DNA from: Albimonas donghaensis
GTDB taxonomy: Bacteria > Pseudomonadota > Alphaproteobacteria > Rhodobacterales > Rhodobacteraceae
Reading direction: 5' to 3'
DNA: 64,000 nucleotides
Assembly (NCBI RefSeq): GCF_900106695.1
Contig: NZ_FNMZ01000001.1
Span: 1,116,001 to 1,180,000 of the forward strand
In this document: piece after piece, positions 11,669-19,711 of the stretch
Numbering within the stretch: the first letter of the stretch is position 1
Layout of the letters: each line of letters opens with the position of its first letter
Position numbers and translations under genes: made by a program
Notes under the pieces: generated by a model
Database searches by the model: none
Told to the model about the DNA's origin: nothing
What the model saw: only the letters and a program-made list of their open reading frames with translations

Positions 11669-11947
11669 GGGGGCTCCCCGGTTTCGGGTCGGAACGGCGC
11701 GGAACGGAACGGGCGGGTCGGCGCGATGCGCGACGGCGCGGCCGGGACGCCGCCCCGCAGCCGCCTCTCCCCCGCGCCTTTCCCTCGGGAAGGACGCCGC
11801 GGCGAGGCGGAGCGGAGCGCGTCAGGGCCAGGGTCAAGATCAAAGTCTGGGCCAGGGTCTGGGCCGGGGGCCTCGCGACATGACGCGCGCGGCGCCCCCC
11901 GCCCCGACGACGGCGCCGCCGGGCGCCGTCCGCTGGGCCTGCGCATC
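11669..11947. other. Intercistronic gap inside the ABC operon
   Basis: GC-rich DNA between the binding-protein hairpin (11948-11978) and the first permease. A short ccagggtc-type repeat lies near 11825-11870. No gene or clear promoter was seen; a second promoter for the permeases could sit here. Confidence 0.5.
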
Positions 11948-11978
11948 CCGGGCCCGCGCCGCAAGGGCGCGGGCCCGG
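11948..11978 (-). terminator. Strong intercistronic hairpin after the binding-protein gene
   Basis: Perfect 13-bp GC stem (ccgggcccgcgcc / ggcgcgggcccgg) with a 5-nt loop, starting 10 nt after the stop codon. There is no T-run, so it more likely protects the binding-protein mRNA from 3' decay and partly attenuates than fully terminates. This is the usual way such operons make excess binding protein. Confidence 0.75.
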
Positions 11979-11987
11979 AGACGGACC

Positions 11988-13553
11988 TTACTCTGCCATG
12001 ACCACGAAGCGCGGACGCAGGGCGTCGTCGGCCCCGATCGGCGCGTCGACCTTGTCGGACATGCCCCAGGCGATCACCTGATGGTGGATCGGGATATAGG
12101 GCATCTCGGACTTCACGATCTCCCAGGCCTCCATGATCTGGGCGGTGCGCTTGGCGATGTCGGTCTCGGTCTCGATCGCGGTGGTGATCTCGTTCACCCG
12201 GGCGTTGGAATAGCCGGTGGCGTTCCACGAGCCGTCGCCGGCGACCAGGTAGGAGAACACGTAGTGGCTGTCGAGCGTCGGCACGCCCCAGCCCAGCAAG
12301 TAGAAGTCGGTCTCACGCTTCTGGATCTTGGGGAAGTGCTGGGCCTTGGGAATGGCGTCGAGCTTCACGTCCACGCCGATCTTGGCCAGCATGCCGACCA
12401 CCGCCTGACAGATCTTCTCGTCGTTGTTGTAGCGGTTGTTGGGGCAGTCCAGCTGCACCGAGAAACCGTCCGGATAGCCGGCCTCCTCCATCAGCGCCTT
12501 GGCCTTGACCGCGTCGAAGGCGTAGGGCGCGTCGTTCTCGGGCGTGTTGCCGAGCACGCCGGGCGAGGTGATCATGCCGGTGGGGAAGCTCAGCCCCTCC
12601 ATCACCACGCGCTGGATGGCGGCCTTGTCGATGGCGATGTTCATCGCCTCGCGCACCCTCACGTCGGCGAAGGGGTTCTTGCCCTTCACGTCGGAGGAGG
12701 CCAGCTCCTCGGCCCCGAGATTCATGCCCAGGAAGATGGAGCGGATCTGCGACACGGTCTCGACCTTCAGGCCCGACGCGGCCTTGATCCGCTCCAGGTC
12801 CTGAAGCGGCGGGTCGAGCACGAAGTCCACTTCGCCCGACAGCAGCGCGGCCACGCGGGTCGCGGCGTTGGAGATCGGGCGGTATTCGATCTTCTGGATG
12901 TTGCCCGGGAATTCGCCCCAGCCCCACCAGTCGGCGTTGCGGGTCATCTCGGTCAGCTCGTCCGGCGCGCGGGAGGCGAGCACGAAGGGCCCGGTGCCGT
13001 TGGCGTTGCGGACGGCGTAGGTCTCCTCCTTGGCGGCGAAGTCCTGCGGGACCATCACGTCATGCTCTTCGGCCCAGCCGCTGTCCATGATGTAGACCGA
13101 GGTCAGCTGGTTGGGCAGGATCGGGTTCGGCCCGTCGGTTTTCAGGATGACGGTCATCGGGTCGACGATCTCGACCGAGGTCACGCCCTTCACCTGCTCC
13201 TTCCAGTCCGAGGACGGCGCCAGCGCGCGCTCGAAGGAGAACTTCACGTCCTCGGCGGTGAAATCCTGGCCGCCATGGAACTTCACGCCCTCTCGCAGGG
13301 TGAACTTCCAGCCGCCCTCGACGGGCTCCCAGGCGGTGGCGAGCTCGGGCTGAAGCTCCAGCTTGGCGTCGCGGGTGACGAGGCTTTCATAGATCTGGCC
13401 CGTCATCGCGATGGTCGGGCCTTCGTTCTGCGAATGCGGATCCATGGTCAGGGCGTCGCCCTGGCTGGTCCATCGGAAGGTCTGGGCCGAAGCCGGGGCC
13501 GCGACGAGCGCGAGTACGGCGAGCGATACCCCCCAGCGAGCGAACTTGGTCAT
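11988..13553 (-). CDS. Periplasmic peptide/nickel-type ABC transporter substrate-binding protein (SBP_bac_5)
   Basis: A 521-residue exported binding protein. The N terminus has a short basic region and hydrophobic core ending VAAPASAQT, a signal peptide cut after ASA. The mature part is family 5: MTGQIYESLV, LREGVKFHGGQDFTAEDVKFS, then a ligand lobe and IDKAAIQRVV. The start at 13553 is chosen because AGGAGAGG lies 4 nt upstream and it places the signal peptide at the terminus; a longer reading would bury it. The family covers di/oligopeptides, nickel and opines, so the ligand is open. First gene of the operon. Confidence 0.93.
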   Translation of the reverse strand: MTKFARWGVSLAVLALVAAPASAQTFRWTSQGDALTMDPHSQNEGPTIAMTGQIYESLVTRDAKLELQPELATAWEPVEGGWKFTLREGVKFHGGQDFTAEDVKFSFERALAPSSDWKEQVKGVTSVEIVDPMTVILKTDGPNPILPNQLTSVYIMDSGWAEEHDVMVPQDFAAKEETYAVRNANGTGPFVLASRAPDELTEMTRNADWWGWGEFPGNIQKIEYRPISNAATRVAALLSGEVDFVLDPPLQDLERIKAASGLKVETVSQIRSIFLGMNLGAEELASSDVKGKNPFADVRVREAMNIAIDKAAIQRVVMEGLSFPTGMITSPGVLGNTPENDAPYAFDAVKAKALMEEAGYPDGFSVQLDCPNNRYNNDEKICQAVVGMLAKIGVDVKLDAIPKAQHFPKIQKRETDFYLLGWGVPTLDSHYVFSYLVAGDGSWNATGYSNARVNEITTAIETETDIAKRTAQIMEAWEIVKSEMPYIPIHHQVIAWGMSDKVDAPIGADDALRPRFVVMAE

Positions 13554-13690
13554 GGAACCTCTCCTGTCGGTCATTTTCTGGCCGGTCGTATTTGGGGCCG
13601 CGCGTTCATGGGCGCGGACCGACAGACGGTAGACGCAAGAGTCGCACCCGGACAAGACGTGGAATCCGGCGCCGCAGCGGCAGGGCGGTT

Positions 13691-13770
13691 CTCACGCGAA
13701 CGTGAGCCACGGCGGGGCGATTTTATTCAGCACTAACATAGTCATGCGGCCTTACAAGCAAATCGCCCCG
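13691..13770. promoter_or_regulatory. Palindromic upstream region of the ABC operon
   Basis: Two symmetric elements lie in the intergenic region (13554-14016). One is ctcacg-cgaa-cgtgag at 13691-13706. The other is an 11-bp perfect inverted repeat, cggggcgattt at 13713-13723 and aaatcgccccg at 13760-13770, enclosing 36 bp of unusually AT-rich sequence with TAAAAT and TATGTT (minus strand) as candidate -10 boxes. This is the likely control region of the ABC operon. Confidence 0.5.
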
Positions 13771-14016
13771 TCGCCCGCCCCGCCTGCCCCCGCCCGCCCC
13801 GCGCAGGCCCCCGGCCGGCCGCAGGCGATGGCGGGGGCGACCACAGGCCGTGGCGCGGGTGGTGACGCGGACCATGACGCGGGCGGTGACGCAGGCGGGG
13901 CGGGCCCGCTTGGCAAGCGGACGCGGATCGGCGAAACAGCCGCCCTGCCCTTTCGTCCCGCCGCCTCCGCCCCCGCGCACCCGCCCCCGCGCCTTCCGAC
14001 CCGGAGACACCGCCCC

Positions 14017-14244
14017 GTGACCGCCCTCCTGACCGGCTTCGCCATCGGCTGCTTCTTCGCGGTCACTCACCGGACCTCGGAGCTGATCGGGCTGTCGCGA
14101 CTCAACCAGGGGCTGGTGACGTCCGCCGGGCTGGCGGCGCTGGTGGCGGCCTGCCTCTGGCTCGACGGCTGGATCCTCGCGGCGATCGCGGGCTTCGTGG
14201 TCGGGCTCTCGGCGATCCTCGCGGTCTCCTCGGCCCGGCGCTAG
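14017..14244 (+). CDS. Small hydrophobic membrane protein of unknown function
   Basis: A 75-residue protein read from a GTG at 14017, with GGAG about 10 nt upstream. Three hydrophobic stretches are visible: ALLTGFAIGCFFAV (2-17), TSAGLAALVAACLWL (35-49) and GWILAAIAGFVVGLSAILAV (51-70), so it should sit in the inner membrane. It ends 5 bp before the convergent end of the glycosyltransferase gene. No family recognised; composition is protein-like, unlike the Pro/Arg-rich sequence preceding it in the same frame. Confidence 0.6.
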   Translation: MTALLTGFAIGCFFAVTHRTSELIGLSRLNQGLVTSAGLAALVAACLWLDGWILAAIAGFVVGLSAILAVSSARR

Positions 14245-14249
14245 GCCGC

Positions 14250-15020
14250 TCAGGCGCCCCGCCGCTTCCGCGCCTTCGCGGCCTCGATCATCTTGGCGAT
14301 GCGCAGCCAGCGCGCGAAGGCGATGACGGTGGCGAAGATCAGCCCGTCCCATCCCCCCAGCACATGCCCCCGCGCGAAATAGCCCTTCAGGAACACGAAG
14401 GGGAACTCCACCAGCAACCGCGCGCGCAGCTTCCACATCGGCCGCGGTTTCGCCGCCTCCGCCTGGAAGGAGGAATAGGCGTTCTCCTTGGCCACCAGCC
14501 CGGCCCAGTCGAGAAACGGGACATGGTGGATCGGCGCGCGCAGCCGCTTGACCGGGCCGGTCGTCTCCACCCGGTCGAACAGCGGATGGTCGCGATAGCG
14601 CCCCGCGTCGCGATGGTAGAGCCGCACCACGTCGTAGTCGTTGGCCAGCGGCCGCGGCCGGTCCCGCCCCGGATAAAGGTTGAGGATCTTCGCGCGATAG
14701 GCCGCCGGCGCCGGGTCGGAGGCGAGCAGCGCCCGGATCTCCTCCGCCAGCGCCGGGGTCACGATCTCGTCGGCATCGACGTTCAGCCGCCAGGCGTGCC
14801 GGCACAGGTCCTCGGCGTGGCGCTTCTGGGCGCCGTAGCCGGTCCAGTCCCGGTGATGCGTCTCCGCCCCCGCCGCACGGGCGATCGCGAGCGTGTCGTC
14901 GGTCGAGCCCGAATCCACCACCACCACCTGGTCCGCCAGCCCCTTGAGCGCGGCGAGCGTGCGCGGCAGGCGGGCGGCTTCGTTCCGCGTGATCAGGAAG
15001 ACGGAGAGGGGGGCGGACAC
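14250..15020 (-). CDS. Family 2 glycosyltransferase (WaaE/KdtX-like, lipopolysaccharide core type)
   Basis: A 256-residue enzyme of the GT-A fold. It has SVFLITRNEAARLPRTL at the N terminus, the nucleotide-binding VVVDSGSTDDT near residue 35, the metal-binding LNVDADEIV near residue 87, and a C-terminal region (FLKGYFARGHVLGGWDGLIF) typical of WaaE-like beta-1,4-glucosyltransferases that modify the inner LPS core. The GTG at 15020 with GGAG 8 nt upstream is preferred, because the 46 extra residues of the longer frame are Pro/Arg-rich and unlike the family. Confidence 0.87.
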   Translation of the reverse strand: MSAPLSVFLITRNEAARLPRTLAALKGLADQVVVVDSGSTDDTLAIARAAGAETHHRDWTGYGAQKRHAEDLCRHAWRLNVDADEIVTPALAEEIRALLASDPAPAAYRAKILNLYPGRDRPRPLANDYDVVRLYHRDAGRYRDHPLFDRVETTGPVKRLRAPIHHVPFLDWAGLVAKENAYSSFQAEAAKPRPMWKLRARLLVEFPFVFLKGYFARGHVLGGWDGLIFATVIAFARWLRIAKMIEAAKARKRRGA

Positions 15021-15227
15021 GGCGGCGCTCCGGTCGGGGACGGGAGGGCGAGGATAGGGGCGGAGCCGGGGCGAGGAAAGCCGGCGGGATTCCGGGACGG
15101 AGGATTCCGGGGCCGCCCGCCGCGACAGCTCCGTTAGCGGCGGAAACAGAGGCCGCAAGAGAAACCTATAGGCGCCCCAAGGGAAACATGCATGGTTGCG
15201 CGTATAACAAGATGAATGAGGAAACGC

Positions 15228-15866
15228 ATGATGCTAACCCTTTTCGGAAACGGAACGCGACTGCTGCGCGGCGTCGCGCTCGCCGGCTGCGCGCTGGGCG
15301 CGGCCTCGACCGCCGCCAGCGCCCTGCCCGTGCAATGGGGCGTGGGGAGCGGCGGCAACGGCCACTGGTATGAGCTGGTCTCCGCCTCCCACACCTGGTC
15401 GAGCGCGCGGACCGCGGCCCTGTCCAGCAGCCATCTGGGGATGACGGGCTACCTGGCCACCGTGACCAGCGCGGCGGAATACGACTTCCTCACCACGTCG
15501 GTGAATCCCGGCCAGACCACCGCCTTTCTCGGCGGCTCGGATGAGGGGGTCGAAGGCGCCTGGCTGTGGATGGACGGTCCCGAAGCCGGCCAGCAGTTCT
15601 GGAGCGGCGGTTCCGGGGGAACCGAGCTGATCTACGCCAACTGGAACTCCGGCGAGCCCAATGATCTGACCGGCGAGGACTACCTCACCGGCTGGGCTTC
15701 GGGCGCGCTGTGGAACGACGTCCGCGCCTCGCATTCCACCGCCGCATATGTGGTGGAATACGGGCCGGCGTCGACCTCCGCCGTGCCGCTGCCGGGGGCG
15801 GCGCCGTTGCTGGTCGCCGCGCTGGGCGGGCTGGCGGTCCTGCGCCGGAAACGGCGCGCTGGCTGA
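15228..15866 (+). CDS. Exported C-type-lectin-like protein with VPLPA-CTERM sorting tail
   Basis: A 212-residue secreted or surface protein. A signal peptide (hydrophobic GVALAGCALGAASTAASA) is followed by a C-type-lectin-like domain: WYELVSASHTWSSARTAAL, GYLATVTSAAEYDFL, FLGGSDEGVEGAWLWMDGP, then NWNSGEPNDLTGEDYL and ALWNDVR, the classic lectin-fold WIG/EPN/WND order (EPN suggests mannose-type calcium-site geometry). The end is VPLPGAAPLLVAALGGLAVL plus RRKRR, a PEP-CTERM/VPLPA sorting signal processed by exosortase-type systems. GAGGA precedes two tandem ATGs (15228 and 15231). Confidence 0.85.
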   Translation: MMLTLFGNGTRLLRGVALAGCALGAASTAASALPVQWGVGSGGNGHWYELVSASHTWSSARTAALSSSHLGMTGYLATVTSAAEYDFLTTSVNPGQTTAFLGGSDEGVEGAWLWMDGPEAGQQFWSGGSGGTELIYANWNSGEPNDLTGEDYLTGWASGALWNDVRASHSTAAYVVEYGPASTSAVPLPGAAPLLVAALGGLAVLRRKRRAG

Positions 15867-16203
15867 GCGGAACCGGCGGGGGGGCGGCGTCCCCCCGCCC
15901 TCGGCCTCTCCCCGTCCCGCCCCCCCGTCCCGCCCCCCCCGTCCGGACCCCGCCCCGGCCCGCCCTCCGACCCGACATTCCGTCCGCTCGCCGCCCCGTC
16001 GCAGGCCCCTCGCCGGTCCCGAAACCCGTCGCCCGACGCTCCCGCCCCTGCGCCCGGCCTTTTGTCGCGGCGCAGCGAAACCGGCGCCGGAAGGTTGCCT
16101 TTCCCTTGGGACCGGGCCAGAAGGCCCTCGATGCCGGCCGCGCGCGCCCCTGTCCGGGGTCATCGCGCCGCACCCTGCCATGCGTGCCAAGCGAGATCCC
16201 GAG
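15867..16203. other. 337-bp GC-rich gap before the sulfate-activation gene
   Basis: C-rich left half (15880-15990) and no recognisable gene. The promoter of the downstream gene must lie here, but no clear boxes were found. An open frame continuing upstream from the sulfurylase is low-complexity and lacks a family counterpart. Confidence 0.5.
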
Positions 16204-17907
16204 ATGACCGCACCCAACACGACGCCGATCCCCGAGCTCTTCGTCTCCTACGACAGCGCCGCCAAGCTCAAGCTCGAGGCCGCCGAGCTCCCCTCGTGGG
16301 ACCTCACCGCGCGCCAGGTCTGCGACCTCGAACTGCTGATGAACGGCGGGTTCAACCCGCTCAAGGGCTTCCTGTCCGAGGCCGACTATGACGGCGTGGT
16401 GGAGAACATGCGCACCGCCGACGGCGCGCTGTGGCCGATCCCGATCACGCTGGACGTGTCCGAGAAGTTCGCCGAGGGCATCGCCCCCGGCCAGGACATC
16501 GCCCTGCGCGACGCCGAGGGCGTGATCCTCGCGATCCTGTCGATCACCGACAAGTGGGTCCCCAACAAGTCGCGCGAGGCCGAGAAGGTCTTCGGCGCCG
16601 ACGATCTCGCCCACCCGGCGGTCAACTACCTGCACAACGTGGCCGGCCCCGTCTATCTAGGCGGCCCGATCACCGGCATCCAGCAGCCGATCCACTACGA
16701 CTACCGCTCGCGCCGCGACACGCCCAACGAGATGCGGGCCTTCTTCCGCAAGATGGGCTGGCGCAAGATCGTCGCCTTCCAGACCCGGAACCCCCTGCAC
16801 CGCGCGCATCAGGAACTGACGTTCCGCGCCGCGAAGGAGGCCCAGGCCAACCTGCTGATCCACCCGGTGGTCGGCATGACCAAGCCCGGCGACGTGGACC
16901 ACTTCACCCGCGTGCGCTGCTACGAGGCGGTGCTGGACAAGTACCCGTCCTCGACCACTGCGCTGTCGCTGCTGCCGCTGGCCATGCGCATGGCCGGCCC
17001 GCGCGAGGCGGTGTGGCACGGCCTGATCCGCCGCAACCACGGCGTCACCCACTTCATCGTCGGCCGCGACCATGCCGGCCCGGGCAAGAACTCCGCCGGC
17101 GAGGATTTCTACGGCCCCTATGACGCGCAGGAGCTGTTCCGCGCCCATGAGGACGAGATCGGCGTGACCATGGTGGACTTCAAGCACATGGTCTATGTGC
17201 AGGAGCGCGCCCAGTACGAGCCCGCCGACGAGATCGAAGACGGCGTCACCGTGCTCAACATCTCGGGCACCGAGCTGCGCCGCCGCCTGGCCGAGGGGCT
17301 CGACATCCCCGAGTGGTTCTCCTTCCCCGAAGTGGTCAAGGAGCTGCGCCGCACCAAGCCGCCGCGGGCCCAGCAGGGCTTCACCGTGTTCCTGACCGGC
17401 CTGTCGGGCTCGGGCAAGTCGACCATCGCCAACGCGCTGATGGTCAAGCTGATGGAGCTCGGCGGCCGCCCGGTGACGCTGCTCGACGGCGACGTGGTGC
17501 GCAAGCACCTGTCCTCGGAGCTCGGCTTCTCCAAGGAGCATCGCGACATCAACATCAAGCGCATCGGCTATGTCGCGTCCGAGATCACCAAGAACGGCGG
17601 CATCGCGCTCTGCGCCCCGATCGCGCCCTACACGGCCACCCGCCGTGCGGTGCGTGAGATGATCGAGGCCTACGGCGCCTTCGTCGAAGTCCATGTCGCG
17701 ACCTCGCTCGAAGAGTGCGAGCGCCGGGACCGCAAGGGGCTCTACAAGCTGGCCCGCGAAGGCAAGATCAAGGAGTTCACCGGCATCTCGGACCCCTACG
17801 AGGCCCCCGAGACCCCGGAGCTTCGCGTCGATACCGAGGGCCAGGAAGTCGACAACTGCGCCCAGCAGGTGATCCTGAAGCTGGAGCAGCTCGGCCTGAT
17901 CAACTGA
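16204..17907 (+). CDS. sat: Bifunctional sulfate adenylyltransferase / adenylylsulfate kinase
   Basis: A 567-residue enzyme making APS from sulfate and ATP and then PAPS, in assimilatory sulfate reduction. The N-terminal PUA-like region holds LLMNGGFNPLKGFL; the ATP sulfurylase core has RNPLHRAHQEL near residue 195 (HxxH nucleotide motif) and VGRDHAGPG; the C-terminal APS kinase has P-loop GLSGSGKST near residue 399, LDGDVVRKHL and FTGISDPYEAPETPEL. This fusion order is common in Rhodobacterales. The ATG at 16204 starts exactly at the conserved N terminus; the ribosome site is weak. A terminator follows. Confidence 0.95.
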   Translation: MTAPNTTPIPELFVSYDSAAKLKLEAAELPSWDLTARQVCDLELLMNGGFNPLKGFLSEADYDGVVENMRTADGALWPIPITLDVSEKFAEGIAPGQDIALRDAEGVILAILSITDKWVPNKSREAEKVFGADDLAHPAVNYLHNVAGPVYLGGPITGIQQPIHYDYRSRRDTPNEMRAFFRKMGWRKIVAFQTRNPLHRAHQELTFRAAKEAQANLLIHPVVGMTKPGDVDHFTRVRCYEAVLDKYPSSTTALSLLPLAMRMAGPREAVWHGLIRRNHGVTHFIVGRDHAGPGKNSAGEDFYGPYDAQELFRAHEDEIGVTMVDFKHMVYVQERAQYEPADEIEDGVTVLNISGTELRRRLAEGLDIPEWFSFPEVVKELRRTKPPRAQQGFTVFLTGLSGSGKSTIANALMVKLMELGGRPVTLLDGDVVRKHLSSELGFSKEHRDINIKRIGYVASEITKNGGIALCAPIAPYTATRRAVREMIEAYGAFVEVHVATSLEECERRDRKGLYKLAREGKIKEFTGISDPYEAPETPELRVDTEGQEVDNCAQQVILKLEQLGLIN

Positions 17908-17966
17908 TCGCGACGGCCGGCGGGCGCGTCCCGCCGGCCGGCGATCCGGCCCCGTCGCCGCTTGCA

Positions 17967-18004
17967 CGCCCCGTCGCCTCGCCGCGACGGGGCGTTCGCG
18001 TTTT
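17967..18004 (+). terminator. Rho-independent terminator of the sat gene
   Basis: 11-bp perfect stem cgccccgtcgc / gcgacggggcg with a 6-nt loop, then ttcgcgtttt. It begins about 60 nt after the stop; a second GC hairpin (gccggcgggc / cccgccggc) sits between. Confidence 0.8.
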
Positions 18005-18010
18005 CAGTTT

Positions 18011-18058
18011 CGGTCGCGGTCGCTGTCCCGGTCACGGTCACGGTCACGGTCACGGTCG
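18011..18058. repeat. Hexamer tandem repeat (GGTCNC)n
   Basis: About eight hexamers, the last four being exact ggtcac copies and the first ones variants (ggtcgc, tgtccc). It lies just after the sat terminator and 55 bp before the diguanylate cyclase start. Confidence 0.8.
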
Positions 18059-18112
18059 AAAGACGCGTCCGGGTTAGGCATTTTCAAACGGTTTCCCACG
18101 CATGGTCCCCGC

Positions 18113-19213
18113 ATGCGGATCGCCAGGCTCGGCCGGGCGGTCGCGGAAGTTGACGGGGGGCCGGAAGCGTTGGAAAGCATCAAGGCAGAGGACACGCGTC
18201 GCGAAAGCTTCGATGACGTCACCGCGCTGGCTTACCGGGTGCTGGAGGAAACGTCCCGACGCGGCATCCCCCCCGATCCCCGCGTGTTCGAACTGTTCTA
18301 CGTCTATCTCGAAGGCACCGACGCGGAGCTGTCGGAAGCGGTGGACATGCTTCTTCCCGACGGGGAGGGCGCGAGCCTCAACGCCGTCGACCGGCTGTAT
18401 GAGGAACATCTCGCGCTTGGCGACAAGGCCGGCCGCTACATGGAGATCAGCGCACGCGCGGAGAAGGAGCTCGGAACCCTCTCCGCCTCGCTGGCGCGCA
18501 AGTCGGTGGACGACGACCGGTTCCGCGACACGCTGGCCAAGGCGCGGGACGGGATGTCGATCCTGATGCGCCCCTCCACCGCCCGCCAGGTGATCCGCGA
18601 CATGCTCGAGGTGACGGAGACCTACGCCACCCAGAACGAATTCTTCGCCGGAGAGCTCAGCGCCGCGCATGCCCAGATCGGCATGCTGCACGACGAATTG
18701 CGGGAGCTGCGGGAAAGCGCCTTCGCCGATCATCTCACCGGGCTGGCCAATCGCCGCCGCTTCGACCTGGTGCTGGAGCTGGAGATCGACGCCCGCGCGA
18801 CCAAGGGGCCGTTTTCGCTGGTGATGACGGATGTGGACCGGTTCAAGCGGGTCAACGACCAGTTCGGGCACGCGGTGGGCGATTCGGTGCTGAAGCAGTA
18901 CGCGCGGCTGATCCGCCAGAACGTGCAGGGCAAGGACACCGCGGCGCGCTATGGCGGCGAGGAATTCGCGCTGATCCTGCCGTCGACGGAGATCCTGGGC
19001 GCCCGCCATGTGGCGGAGCGGATCCGCCAGGGGCTGGCGGCGCGCAATTTCGTGGTGTCGGACACCAAGGAACGGCTGGGCGCGGTCACCGCCTCCTTCG
19101 GCGTGGCCGAGCATCGGGAGGGCGAGACCGCCGCCGAACTGATCGCACGTTGCGACAAGGCGCTCTACAAGGCGAAGGAAACCGGGCGCAACCGGGTCAC
19201 GACGGCGAGCTGA
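18113..19213 (+). CDS. Diguanylate cyclase (GGDEF domain), no canonical I-site
   Basis: A 366-residue predicted c-di-GMP synthase without transmembrane segments. Residues about 20-195 are a helical sensory or coiled region; the GGDEF domain follows with DHLTGLANRRRFD, FSLVMTDVDRFKRVND (metal-binding Asp) and the active half-site RYGGEEFALILP near residues 281-292. The inhibitory RxxD, expected five residues before GGEEF, reads QGKD, so product feedback by that site is probably absent. The ATG at 18113 lacks a good ribosome site; a TTG about 57 bp further in (near 18170), after ggaag, is an alternative. Confidence 0.9.
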   Translation: MRIARLGRAVAEVDGGPEALESIKAEDTRRESFDDVTALAYRVLEETSRRGIPPDPRVFELFYVYLEGTDAELSEAVDMLLPDGEGASLNAVDRLYEEHLALGDKAGRYMEISARAEKELGTLSASLARKSVDDDRFRDTLAKARDGMSILMRPSTARQVIRDMLEVTETYATQNEFFAGELSAAHAQIGMLHDELRELRESAFADHLTGLANRRRFDLVLELEIDARATKGPFSLVMTDVDRFKRVNDQFGHAVGDSVLKQYARLIRQNVQGKDTAARYGGEEFALILPSTEILGARHVAERIRQGLAARNFVVSDTKERLGAVTASFGVAEHREGETAAELIARCDKALYKAKETGRNRVTTAS

Positions 19214-19711
19214 GGCCGGAACGACGGAGCCGCGCGTCGACCGCCGCGCGTCCGGCGCCGTCCCGCCCGCGCGGCGCTGATCCGGGGGCGCGGGTTGACC
19301 CGGCCTCCAGCTTCACGCCTCGGCCGGCTCCGGCCAGGGGCGCCCTCGCGTCGCCGCGACGCGCAAGGCGCAGGTCGTCGGAAATCCAGACGCGAATCCC
19401 GGCGCGCATCCGGGTGAGCCGGAGAACGCCCAGGCTCAAGCGCGCGCGCCGGTCAGCGCAGGACGACCCACGCCGAGGCGACCGCGAACCCCTCGCCGCC
19501 GCGCCACCCGTGCCGACCGCAAACCCGGTCGAAGACCCGCGCCCCCCGAAACCGCACGCAAGACCGCATCGCCCCGGCCACTCACGCGCCGCACCGTCGC
19601 CACGTGGCCCCGCCAGACGCGCCGCCGCCCGCAACGCCGCGCGGGCGCCCCCGCGCCACCGGCGCAAGGGCTGACGCGCGGCGCCCGCAGGGCCCGGGGG
19701 CGCGCGCCGGC
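19214..19711. other. 498-bp non-coding stretch
   Basis: Lies between the converging diguanylate cyclase and D-amino-acid transaminase genes. Uniformly GC-rich, with only low-complexity Arg/Pro/Ala frames. No repeat, hairpin with T-run or RNA gene was recognised. Confidence 0.55.
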
